Origin: VRUE01 sp963706605
GTDB lineage: Bacteria > Actinomycetota > Thermoleophilia > Solirubrobacterales > 70-9
Assembly (NCBI GenBank): GCA_963706605.1
Contig: OY970165.1
Coordinates: 1,674,001-1,738,000 of the forward strand
Direction of reading: 5' to 3'
DNA: 64,000 nt
Shown here piece after piece: positions 28,932 through 37,900 of the stretch; position 1 is the stretch's first letter, and each line of letters begins with the position of its first letter. The position numbers were made by a program, and so were the translations under genes. The notes below the pieces were generated by a model. That model was not told where the DNA came from. It made no database searches and saw only the letters and a program-made list of their open reading frames with translations.

Positions 28932-29309
28932 GTGAAAAAGGTAGAGGCGTTCATCCGTCATGAGGCGTTCGAGCCGATCAGGGCCGAGCTGCTCGAGAAG
29001 GGATTCCCGTCTCTCTCGGTCAGCGAGGTCAAGGGGTCGGGGAGGCAGAAGGGGGTCGTCGAGAAATACCGCGGCTCAGCTCTGACTGTGAACGTCCGGC
29101 CGAAGTTGAAGCTGGAGGTGGTGATCGAGGACAAGGACAAGCCGCTGGTCGTCGAGACCATCCTCAGGCACGCCCGCAGCGGTGAGGTGGGCGATGGCAA
29201 GATCTTCGTCCTGCCGGTGGAGGAGGCGATCCGCATTCGCACCGGCGAGGACGGGGAGCTGGTGCTCCAGGCGCACTCCGAGGAGGAGGAGGTCCCCGCT
29301 TCCGGCTAG
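28932..29309 (+). CDS. PII-family nitrogen regulatory protein
   Basis: A 125-residue PII protein: KKVEAFIRHEAFEPIRAEL, VSEVKGSGRQKGVVEKYRG and GDGKIFVLPVEEAIRIRTGE are all signature blocks. The T-loop reads YRGSALTV where GlnB/GlnK have YRGAEYMV, so the Tyr51 uridylylation site is missing. The C-terminus is about 12 residues longer and acidic. GTG 28932 is the only sensible start. Likely senses ATP/ADP/2-oxoglutarate and may act on Amt (19977) or GlnN. Its TAG stop starts the -10 of the next gene. Confidence 0.9.
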   Translation: MKKVEAFIRHEAFEPIRAELLEKGFPSLSVSEVKGSGRQKGVVEKYRGSALTVNVRPKLKLEVVIEDKDKPLVVETILRHARSGEVGDGKIFVLPVEEAIRIRTGEDGELVLQAHSEEEEVPASG

Positions 29310-29324
29310 CCTCGACTGCTCGCG

Positions 29325-30515
29325 ATGGCCGCCGACGAACGCATCTCCCTCAGTGAGGCCTCGCGCCGTTCCGGTGTCTCGGCGAGCACCCTGAAACGCT
29401 GGGCGGCCGAAAAGGTCCTGCCGGTGCGGCGGGACCGCTGGACCGCCGCCGCCGCCGCGCAGGCCCGCGTCGTCGCCCGAATGCGGGAGCGAGGTCACTC
29501 GCTGGAGGAACTGAAGCGGGCGGGCCGCGAGGGAAGGCTCGCCTTCGGCTTCGTCGAAGAGCTCCTACCAAGTCCCGAAGAGCAGGTATCAGTGGAGGAC
29601 GTGGCGGCCGAGACCGGTCTCGAGCCCGAGTTGATCGAGCGGATCCTGGTCATTCTCGGCACGCCCCTCGGTCGCGAGCGACTGCTCAGCCCCGAGGACG
29701 TCAAAGCCATGCGCCACTGCGCGCGGGTGTTGGCCGCCGGCTTTCCCCTCGTCGCCTTTCTGCAGCTGGTCCGGGTCTACGTGCAGTCGATGCGGCGGAT
29801 CGCCGACGCCGAGGTGCGCCTCTTCCACCTCTACGTCCACGAACCGATGATCCGCGACGCCCTGCCCGAGCTGGAGATCGCCGAGGAGATGGGCGAGCTT
29901 GCCGCCGACATCCTGCCGCTGGCGGCGCCGCTGACCGAGTATCTGCACACCCGCTACCTCCGCTACTTCACCGAACAGGACGTCGTCGGTCACATGGAGG
30001 CCGACCTCGACGCGGCCGCCGCCGATCTCGGCCAGGTGCCGGTGACCCTCTGCTTCATCGACCTCACCGGCTTCACCCGCTACACCGAGGAGGAAGGCGA
30101 TCTGGAGGCGCTCGACGTGGTCGAGAACTTCGTCGAAACGGTCGAGACGACGCTGCCGCCGGAGGCGACGATTGTGAAGACGATCGGCGACGAGGTGATG
30201 GTCGTCTCGCCGGAGCCGAGCTCGCTGACCGAGTGGGCGGTGGGCCTGCTCGAACGCTTCCCGCGGCGACCCCAGCCGCGGGTGGGGATCCACTATGCGG
30301 ACGCCGTCTACCGCGACGGCGATTATTTCGGCACCCACGTCAACCTCGTCCACCGCGTCGTCGGCCGCGCCCAGGCGGGCGAGGTCCTGGTCACCGACCG
30401 GGTCACGGGTTCCCTTGAAGAACGGGGGCTGACCTGCGAGCCGATCGGCGAAGTCAACCTCAAGGGTTTCCCCGTCGCGACCCCGCTCTTCATAGTCCGC
30501 CGCAGTTCCGACTGA
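29325..30515 (+). CDS. MerR-like HTH fused to a class III adenylate/guanylate cyclase
   Basis: A 396-residue protein. Residues ~8-60 are a MerR-type helix-turn-helix (SLSEASRRSGVSASTLKRWA, then a basic wing). Residues ~85-220 form a helical domain like the adenylate cyclase regulatory domain of actinobacterial cyclases. The C-terminal part is a class III cyclase: first metal Asp in CFIDLTGFTRYTEEEG, second in VKTIGDEVMVV, and FGTHVNLVHRVVGRAQAGEV with the transition-state Asn and Arg. All catalytic residues look intact, so it should make cAMP or cGMP. TAGCCT (29307-29312), using the PII stop, lies 12 nt upstream. Confidence 0.85.
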   Translation: MAADERISLSEASRRSGVSASTLKRWAAEKVLPVRRDRWTAAAAAQARVVARMRERGHSLEELKRAGREGRLAFGFVEELLPSPEEQVSVEDVAAETGLEPELIERILVILGTPLGRERLLSPEDVKAMRHCARVLAAGFPLVAFLQLVRVYVQSMRRIADAEVRLFHLYVHEPMIRDALPELEIAEEMGELAADILPLAAPLTEYLHTRYLRYFTEQDVVGHMEADLDAAAADLGQVPVTLCFIDLTGFTRYTEEEGDLEALDVVENFVETVETTLPPEATIVKTIGDEVMVVSPEPSSLTEWAVGLLERFPRRPQPRVGIHYADAVYRDGDYFGTHVNLVHRVVGRAQAGEVLVTDRVTGSLEERGLTCEPIGEVNLKGFPVATPLFIVRRSSD

Positions 30516-30520
30516 CCCGG

Positions 30521-30635
30521 AGAGCCCATCCCGGCAGGGGTTCGCTTAACTTTTTCCGAAGACAGTGAGAGGCTGTCCGTGGAGCCTCGCCCCGGAAAAA
30601 GTACAAGACGCTCCACCCCTGCCGGGATGGGCTCT
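30521..30635. repeat. Nested inverted repeat upstream of tilS
   Basis: Outer arms of 21 nt (30521-30541 and 30615-30635, beginning AGAGCCCATCCCGG) are perfectly complementary. Inside are a second pair of 10 nt (ACTTTTTCCG, 30549-30558 with 30593-30602) and a third of 6 nt (30569-30574 with 30583-30588). The set would fold into one long three-stem hairpin in RNA. It begins 5 nt after the cyclase stop and ends 6 nt before the tilS ATG. Confidence 0.85.
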
Positions 30636-30641
30636 TTGTCA

Positions 30642-31577
30642 ATGGCAAGCGAAGACATGATCGAGGCGGTGCGCGAGGGTGGCTTGCTGCCGGTGGGTGC
30701 CGCTGTGGTCGCGATGCTCTCGGGTGGGCGGGACTCGGTCTGCCTGCTCGACCTGGCCGTGAGGTTGCTCGGCGTGGAGGGGGTCATCGCGCTGCACGTC
30801 AACTACGGGTTGCGCGACGATTCCGCTTTGGACGAGGAGCACTGCGCGGCGCTTTGCAAGCGACTGGGGGTGCGTTTGGAGACAGAGCGACCTCGCCGTC
30901 CCGATGGACCCGGCAACCTCCAGGCCTGGGCGCGCGACACGCGCTACGCGGCGGCGGCGCAGCTGGCGTCCGGGGAGGCTCTGATCGCCACCGGGCACAC
31001 CGCCGATGACCAGGTCGAGACGATCCTCTACCGGCTCGCCTCCTCACCGAGCCGTCGCGCTCTACTCGGGATGCGGGCACGCGACGGCAAGCTGGTGCGG
31101 CCGTTGCTTCCCTTCAGCCGCGAACAGACCACGGCCTACTGCGAGGAGCGGGGCCTTCTCTGGCGCGACGATCCGAGCAACGCCGAGGGCGCTTACGCCC
31201 GCAACCGGGTCCGCCACGGGCTGGCCCAGGCGCTCGCCGAGGTCCATCCGGCCGCCGCTCAGAACGTGCTGCGCACGGCGGAGCTGTTGCGCGACGAGGC
31301 GGAGGTGCTGGACGCGCTGGTCGTCGCTGAGCTCGACGGCTCGGGCGCTTCCGCCCGTGGGACGATCGAGCTCGATCGCCTCGCGGAGCTGCCATCCGCC
31401 CTGCGCCGCCTCGTCGTCCAGCAGCTCGCCGACCGTGCAGCCGGCCGCCCGGTCGCTGGCGCCGCCAACCACGCCGACGAGGTCGCGGCGCTGCGCCGCA
31501 CCGGGACCGCGATGCTCGACCTCGGCGGCGGCGTCCGCGCGATCGCCAAGAGAGGCACCCTGCGCGCCGAGCGCTGA
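30642..31577 (+). CDS. tilS: tRNA(Ile)-lysidine synthase TilS
   Basis: A 311-residue N-type ATP pyrophosphatase that converts the wobble C of tRNA-Ile(CAU) to lysidine. The P-loop motif is SGGRDSVCLLDLAVRL; GHTADDQVETILYRL and RPLLPFSREQTTAYCEERGL complete the family pattern. ATG 30642 is chosen because upstream frames would translate the nested hairpin. The protein is shorter than E. coli TilS, lacking most of the C-terminal domain, as in many actinobacteria. The stop lies within the second 50-bp palindrome. Confidence 0.9.
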   Translation: MASEDMIEAVREGGLLPVGAAVVAMLSGGRDSVCLLDLAVRLLGVEGVIALHVNYGLRDDSALDEEHCAALCKRLGVRLETERPRRPDGPGNLQAWARDTRYAAAAQLASGEALIATGHTADDQVETILYRLASSPSRRALLGMRARDGKLVRPLLPFSREQTTAYCEERGLLWRDDPSNAEGAYARNRVRHGLAQALAEVHPAAAQNVLRTAELLRDEAEVLDALVVAELDGSGASARGTIELDRLAELPSALRRLVVQQLADRAAGRPVAGAANHADEVAALRRTGTAMLDLGGGVRAIAKRGTLRAER

Positions 31578-31625
31578 CGTGCCGGGAGTTAGCCGCCCAT
31601 ATGGGCGGCTAACTCCCGGCACGTC
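31576..31625. repeat. 50-bp perfect palindrome, copy 2
   Basis: Arms of 25 nt with no loop; identical to copy 1 except arm position 11 (T to G), matched by A to C in the other arm. Begins within the tilS stop codon and ends 31 nt before the hpt ATG. Confidence 0.95.
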
Positions 31626-31656
31626 CTGTATCTAGACTGCCGCGGGTGAGCTCCCG

Positions 31657-32184
31657 ATGAGTGACTCGGCGATCGGCGAGACCCTCGTCTCCGGTGAGGA
31701 GCTGCAGCGACGTGTCGCCGAGCTCGGGGCGCAGATCAGCGAGGAGTATGAGGGCCGCGACCTGTTCATGATCGGGGTGCTGAAGGGCGCGGTGATCTTC
31801 CTCGCGGATCTGATGCGCCACATGAGCATCCCCTGCGAGATCGACTTCATGGCCGTCTCCAGCTACGGCTCCCAGACGGACTCCTCGGGGGTCGTGCGAA
31901 TCCTCAAGGACCTCGACGCGCCGATCCAGGACCGCCACGTGCTGATCGTCGAGGACATCATCGACTCCGGCCTCACCCTCCACTACCTGATGCGCAACCT
32001 CAACGCCCGCGAACCGGCCTCGCTCGAGGCCTGCGCGCTGCTGACCAAGCCGGACCGCCTCCGCGTCGACCTCGAGCCGCGCTACGTCGGCTTCCGCATC
32101 CCCGATCGCTTTGCGATCGGCTACGGCCTCGACCATGCCCAGCGATACCGCAACCTCGACTACGTTGCTGCGTTGGACCACTAG
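31657..32184 (+). CDS. hpt: Hypoxanthine phosphoribosyltransferase
   Basis: A 175-residue purine salvage enzyme. The PRPP loop is VLIVEDIIDSGLTLHYL, with the flexible loop AVSSYGSQTDSSGVVR and the C-terminal YGLDHAQRYRNL. It makes IMP/GMP from hypoxanthine/guanine and PRPP. The order tilS-hpt-ftsH is the standard Gram-positive arrangement. TATCTA/TAGACT -10-like boxes (31629-31638) lie between the palindrome and the ATG. Confidence 0.93.
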   Translation: MSDSAIGETLVSGEELQRRVAELGAQISEEYEGRDLFMIGVLKGAVIFLADLMRHMSIPCEIDFMAVSSYGSQTDSSGVVRILKDLDAPIQDRHVLIVEDIIDSGLTLHYLMRNLNAREPASLEACALLTKPDRLRVDLEPRYVGFRIPDRFAIGYGLDHAQRYRNLDYVAALDH

Positions 32185-32226
32185 GCGGCCAGGCGCGGAA
32201 ACCCCCCTGGTACGCTGAATTTCCCT

Positions 32227-34188
32227 GTGAGGCGTTTTTTCAAAAGCGCGGCCTTTCCGATCCTGCTGGTGGTGATCCTCGCCTTCGTCGCCCAGCGGGT
32301 GATCAGTCCCGGGCCGAGCACCGAATCCCCCTCTTACAACGAGCTGATCGGCTCCAAGGCGCAGGGAGGCCTGATCGCCACCGGCCGGATCGAAGAAGCG
32401 ACGGTCAACACCAAGGACAACACCCTCGACGTCAAGGAAGCGGGCGAAAACGGCGACAGCTTCTCCACCGGCTACCCCCCCGACGCCGAAGAAAGCCTGG
32501 TCAACCAGCTGAAGGCGAACGGCGTCAAGACGGTCGTCCACGGCACCGGCGGCTCCAGCCTGCTCTCGCTGCTCACCTACATCCTTCCCTTCGTCCTCTT
32601 CTTCGGCTTCTGGATCTTCCTGATGAACCAGATGCAGGGCGGCGGCTCGCGCGTCATGAACTTCGGCAAATCGAAAGCCAAGCGAATGTCGGTCGACGCG
32701 CCGAAAATCACCTTCCGCGACGTCGCCGGGGTCGACGAGGCGGTGCAGGAGCTGCATGAGATCAAGGAGTTCCTCGAGAACCCGAAGAAATTCCAGGCGC
32801 TCGGCGCCCGCATCCCGAAGGGGGTCCTCCTCTACGGCCCGCCGGGCACCGGCAAGACGCTGCTGGCTCGCGCCGTCGCCGGCGAGGCCGGCGTCCCGTT
32901 CTTCTCGATCTCCGGCTCGGACTTCGTCGAGATGTTCGTCGGAGTCGGCGCCAGCCGCGTCCGCGACCTCTTCGAGCAGGCCAAACAGAACTCTCCCTGC
33001 ATCATCTTCATGGACGAGATCGACGCCGTCGGCCGCCACCGCGGTGCCGGCATGGGCGGCGGCCACGACGAGCGCGAGCAGACCCTCAACCAGCTTCTGG
33101 TCGAGATGGACGGCTTCGAGATGAAGGACAACATCATCCTGATCGCCGCTACCAACCGGCCCGACATCCTCGATCCGGCGCTGCTGCGGCCGGGCCGCTT
33201 CGACCGCCAGGTCGTCGTCGACCGCCCCGACCGCAAGGGCCGTAAGAAGATCCTCGAGGTCCACACCCGCGGCAAGCCGCTCGCCAAAGCGATCGACCTC
33301 GACACCCTGGCCGGACAGACCCCCGGCTTCACCGGCGCCGACCTCGCCAACCTGATCAACGAGGCTGCGCTGCTGACCGCCCGCCAAGGCCGCCGCGAGA
33401 TCTCCATGCACGAGCTGGAGGAGGGGATCATGCGGGTGATCGCCGGGCCCGAGAAGAAGACCCGGGTGATGAGCGAGAAGGAGCGCTTGATCACCGCATT
33501 CCACGAGCTCGGTCACGCGATCGTCGGCCACCTGCTGCCCAACTGCGACCCGGTCCACAAGATCTCGATCATCAGCCGTGGTCAGGCGCTTGGCTACACG
33601 ATCAGCCTGCCGACCGAGGACAAGTTCCTGACCAGCCGCGCCGAGCTGACCGACACGATGGCGATGACCCTGGGTGGCCGCGCCGCCGAGGAGATCGTTT
33701 TCGGCGAGATCACCACCGGCGCCTCCAATGACCTCGAAAAGGTGACCGAGACCGCGAAGCAGATGGTGATGCGGTTCGGCATGTCGGAGCGACTCGGCCC
33801 ACGGGTCTTCGGCCACGATCGCGGCCAGCCCTTCCTCGGCCGTGAATTCAGCGCCGAACCCGACTACTCCGACGAGATCGCCCGCGAGATCGACGACGAG
33901 ATCCGCCGCATCGTCGAGGCCGCGCACCAGACCGCCAAGGACCTGCTCAACGAGAAGCGCACCGAGCTCGAGCGGGTCTCGAAGATCCTGCTGGAGCGCG
34001 AGACGATCGACGCCGAGCAGTTCGTCGCCCTGCTCGACGGCAAGTCCGAGGACGAGGTCTTCGCCGACGACGACGAGGAGCCGGCGCAGCCGGTCGAGCC
34101 GGCGCCGGAGCCCGAAAGGGCAAAGCGCGAGGGCGCGAGGCCCGCACCTCGTCCGCGGCCGGGATTCGCCGGCGGCGACGCAAGCTGA
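32227..34188 (+). CDS. ftsH: ATP-dependent zinc metalloprotease FtsH
   Basis: A 653-residue membrane AAA+ protease. Two membrane helices (residues ~5-23 and ~118-137) flank an outside domain. Walker A is YGPPGTGKTLLARA, Walker B IIFMDEIDAVG, the arginine finger region RPGRFDRQ, and the zinc site is HELGH instead of the more usual HEAGH. The C-terminus is an acidic, proline-rich tail. GTG 32227 is preferred: TACGCT lies 10 nt upstream and the first helix begins at once. Confidence 0.95.
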   Translation: MRRFFKSAAFPILLVVILAFVAQRVISPGPSTESPSYNELIGSKAQGGLIATGRIEEATVNTKDNTLDVKEAGENGDSFSTGYPPDAEESLVNQLKANGVKTVVHGTGGSSLLSLLTYILPFVLFFGFWIFLMNQMQGGGSRVMNFGKSKAKRMSVDAPKITFRDVAGVDEAVQELHEIKEFLENPKKFQALGARIPKGVLLYGPPGTGKTLLARAVAGEAGVPFFSISGSDFVEMFVGVGASRVRDLFEQAKQNSPCIIFMDEIDAVGRHRGAGMGGGHDEREQTLNQLLVEMDGFEMKDNIILIAATNRPDILDPALLRPGRFDRQVVVDRPDRKGRKKILEVHTRGKPLAKAIDLDTLAGQTPGFTGADLANLINEAALLTARQGRREISMHELEEGIMRVIAGPEKKTRVMSEKERLITAFHELGHAIVGHLLPNCDPVHKISIISRGQALGYTISLPTEDKFLTSRAELTDTMAMTLGGRAAEEIVFGEITTGASNDLEKVTETAKQMVMRFGMSERLGPRVFGHDRGQPFLGREFSAEPDYSDEIAREIDDEIRRIVEAAHQTAKDLLNEKRTELERVSKILLERETIDAEQFVALLDGKSEDEVFADDDEEPAQPVEPAPEPERAKREGARPAPRPRPGFAGGDAS

Positions 34189-34209
34189 GGGGCCACCCCG
34201 TGGCCCCTC
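34187..34209. repeat. 10-3-10 perfect hairpin between ftsH and folP
   Basis: GAGGGGCCAC and GTGGCCCCTC pair across CCC. The left arm starts inside the ftsH stop codon (34186-34188); the right arm starts with the folP GTG. The geometry equals that of the glpX hairpin. Confidence 0.75.
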
Positions 34210-34985
34210 GTCTCATGGGGGTCGTCAACGTCACCCCTGATTCGTTTTCGGATGGCGGCCTCTTCCTCGACGCCGATGTGGCCATTGCTCATGGGGAGGA
34301 GCTGGTTCGAGACGGCGCCGAAATTCTTGACGTCGGGGGGGAATCGACGCGGCCCGGGGCCGCTGAGGTCAGCGCGGATGAGGAGGAGGCGCGGGTCGTT
34401 CCCGTCGTCGCCGGCCTGGCGGAGACCGCGACCGTCTCGATCGACACTTCCAAGCTGGCCGTTGCCGAGGCGGCACTGGACGCGGGCGCCTCGATCGTCA
34501 ACGACGTGACCGCGCTGCGGAGGGATCCCGAGATCGGGGCGCTGTGTGCGGAGCGAGGCGCCGGGCTGCTGCTGATGCACATGCAGGGCGATCCCCGCAC
34601 GATGCAGGCGAACCCGACCTACGACGACGTCGTCGACGACGTCAAGGCGTTTCTCGCGGAGCAGTTGGAGGCGGCGGTCGCCGCTGGGGTGGCGGAGGAG
34701 CGGATCTGGCTCGACCCCGGCATCGGCTTCGGCAAGACGCTCGACCACAACCTCGAGCTGTTGCGTCGGCTCGGTGAGCTGCGCGAGCTTGGCCGGCCGC
34801 TGGTCATCGGCACCTCCCGCAAGGGTTTCCTCGGCAAGATCGACGGCTCCGAGGTCGGCGACCGCCTCGGCGGCACGATCGCCTCGACCGTTCTGGCCGC
34901 CGCTGAGAGGGCCGACGTCCTCCGTGTCCACGACGTCGCCGAGACCGTGCAGGCGATGAAGGTCGCCACTGCAATCATCGGCTGA
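34200..34985 (+). CDS. folP: Dihydropteroate synthase FolP
   Basis: A 261-residue TIM-barrel enzyme that joins pABA to dihydropterin pyrophosphate. MGVVNVTPDSFSDGG, DVGGESTRPGA and the C-terminal KGFLGKI and RVHDVAE blocks are diagnostic. GTG 34200 (VAPRLMGVVN) keeps the residues before the first strand; ATG 34215 would start inside it. Its partner genes folB and folK lie 3.4 kb downstream, separated by a reversed gene. Confidence 0.93.
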   Translation: MAPRLMGVVNVTPDSFSDGGLFLDADVAIAHGEELVRDGAEILDVGGESTRPGAAEVSADEEEARVVPVVAGLAETATVSIDTSKLAVAEAALDAGASIVNDVTALRRDPEIGALCAERGAGLLLMHMQGDPRTMQANPTYDDVVDDVKAFLAEQLEAAVAAGVAEERIWLDPGIGFGKTLDHNLELLRRLGELRELGRPLVIGTSRKGFLGKIDGSEVGDRLGGTIASTVLAAAERADVLRVHDVAETVQAMKVATAIIG

Positions 34986-34988
34986 GGG

Positions 34989-37900
34989 CTAGGCTCCCGG
35001 CTCGCCGGCAATCTCCGAAGTCTTCGGTGCCCCAAGCTGCTTGCCGGGCTCTGGCCTGGATCCCTGCTGGTACGCGCGCCGGCTCTGTTTGAGCTGCTTT
35101 GCCACATCTTGACCTAGACGATTTTCGACGATCCCACCGACGACGCCTCCGCCGGACTCCGGCGTCATGTGGTTTACGAGGACCTGCTCCAACCGTTTGA
35201 CTGCCGACTCATCGGGTGAGGCTCGATAGAGGTCGATGGCTATCGCAATCGTGGTATCGCGCAGGAACGAATCCCGCGGAATCGTTTCCAGCAGTTGGTC
35301 GAGCCGCCGTGGCCAGCCCTTCAGTTCGAGTCGTGCATGAAGCCAGGTCGTCAGACAGGTTGCACTCAGCGAGCGGGTGAATACAGGGTTGTCGAGGGCC
35401 GCCTCGATCACCGTTGACAGATGCCAGCTGCCGAGCCGCCCGTACATCGCCGACCCCGCGAGCACGAGCGCGACCGACAGGACGAGACGTGCGAATACTT
35501 CGTTTTCGTCCTCCTCCAGCTCGCTGACGTCACCCAGCTGGCTGGCGAGCAGCTCTGCGATCAGATCGCGGAACGACTCTTCGTGTCGATCTTCGGCCAT
35601 CACGATTCCTACGAAGACTTGCCACCCCGTAACAGCAGCTTCGAACGTGGCCTGCTTCAGGGCGACATCGTCGACGAGCTCCGAGTGCCTGAGCACATCC
35701 GACAGGAGTGCGACCGCCTCGGTGAGCTCCTGGGCCTCGTCTACGACGGGGCTCTCCATTGGGGCAACGTCCTTAGAGCCAAATGCGTCGACGGCGTTGT
35801 CGCTTTGAGCATCTATCTCGGCGGGGGTCTTCTTTGCGGGAAGACGATCGAGCATCTCACTTAGATGGTTGCCATCGAACATGCCTGTGGATTCGAAGTG
35901 CTCGAGAAGCTCGTCGACGCGCGATGCGTCGAGCGCCGGCGCCAGGTCGCGTATGACCTTGCCTGCATAGTCCCCGACCCTCTCCAGTAGATCTCGATCG
36001 TTGCGCTTGAGGCCAGCGGCGTGCCGGATGACGGCGCGGTTCCTGTGGCAATCGTCGAGCATCTCGTCTTTGTGCGCTGGGTCCTCGATCGCCCAGTAAC
36101 CCATGAATAGGTATAAGAGCGCAGGATGACGAAACGAGACATACCCATTCTGTTCGACCAGTACGTAGCGAGACACGAGACTTTGCAGCACACCACCCGC
36201 GGAAAACGGCAGTCCCTTGTCTTGGAAGTAAGTCACTAACAGCTTTTCGACCTCCAAAGTGGGCATGGAGTTCTCTGGGCAGTCGTAGAATGCGCGTGCA
36301 ATCTCACCAAGCAGGTGAACTCTTCTGCGGAAGTCCATCCCGAGCCGCTCGTGATCCGCGAGCTCACTGCTTCCGAGCAGCAGGTTGACGTATGCCTCCA
36401 GAAACCCGCTCTCGTTGAGGGTGGTCGAGTCTTCATGCCGAGTGTTGACCACCGCGATCATTGCGGTCATGGTGAAAGGAGTTCGAGGGAGATTTTGTTT
36501 CCAGATCACCCGGTCGATTTGATCGATATCGGTGTCCGCTCCGCTCGTGATCGATTTTGCCAGCTGGCGAAGTTGCCTACGGCCAAACTGTCCCAGAAAG
36601 GATCGTGAATACTGCACCCCGGCGTCGTCGAGAGACGCGGTGGCCGTCGCCCAATCTTCCTCGCTGCAGCCGATGATGTAGTGATGCTGAGGATTCTTTG
36701 CGATGAAGTTGACGATGCGGGCCTGCTTCTTGGGAGAGGCTATGGCGAAGTCGTCGATTGCCAGCAATAGGTCTGGATCCGGAGACTCCGATTGCCTATG
36801 GCCAAAGGCGGCGGCTGCCTTGGCGAGGGCGGCGGAGGTCTTTGAGGTCCCAAGGCCGGACTGTCGAGCGCGTAGCCGCGCCGGCATCTTGCTCGCGTCG
36901 AGCTGGTAGCCACGGGCCAGGAGCCAGAGGAGGGCGCTGGAGACCCCAGCTTGGGGTGCACCCGAGACGAGAAGGACGTTGCACTCATCGAGGGCATCCA
37001 GTGGATTCATCTCTTGGTCGGATATGCCGGCGTCGATCGTGGCGGCGGCTTGAGCCTCGCTGTATGGGACCTTGAGGAAGCGGGGTTCGACCAGCACATC
37101 GTCCACGGTGGCGATGCGGTTGGAAGCAGTCATGTTGTCGGGTACCACCCGCAGTTCTTGGGCGGCTTCTGCGATCAGCTTCATGATCACCGAGAAGGGC
37201 GGATGGCCAAGGTCCTTTGCGCGGTCAGCCGACGGAAGCTCGAACTCCGCTCGCCCCTCCGGCGCTGCCTCGAGATCGGCATCGAAGGTCTTCCGCCTAG
37301 CGTGCCAACGCCGAAGGCGTCCGACGACCACTCGATCGTCTGGGTCCAGTTCGACTAACGAGTATCCGTTGGGAAATTCACGATGGTCATAGAGGCAACC
37401 GGCGCTCAGGTAGAGGGCCTCTCCGTAGGGGCTCCTCTCTGCGATCGGATTCGACCTGTGCTCGTGACCGAAGAACACGATCACTCCCCGACGTGCAAAT
37501 TCCTCACGTGCCCGGTCGGCATCGAACGGAGCAATCCATGCAAGAGGGTGGTGAACGACGACGAAGCGCAGGTCATCGTCTTCGATGGCGGCTAACGCAG
37601 GCTCGACCTGCCGACTTCCGAGGAGGAGGTTGCCTTCGTCTTTCGGACTCGAAGAGCGCCAAGCAGAGTCAAGAGCGGCAATCCCCACCGATCGGCCTTG
37701 AACTGTCAGCTTATGCACAAAGGCGAGCGGACCAGGTTCTGTCGGTCGGTGCTCATCTGCATAGAAGTCGGCGTGAAAGCGCTTCCAGGCTTCCAGTCGC
37801 TCGGTGGCGTCGGCGAGGTCGCGGTCCGACTCCAACAGCCTGCTCACATGCTCGTGTGCCTTGAGATTCTCGGTGAGCCCCTGCTCGATGAATTCGCGTA

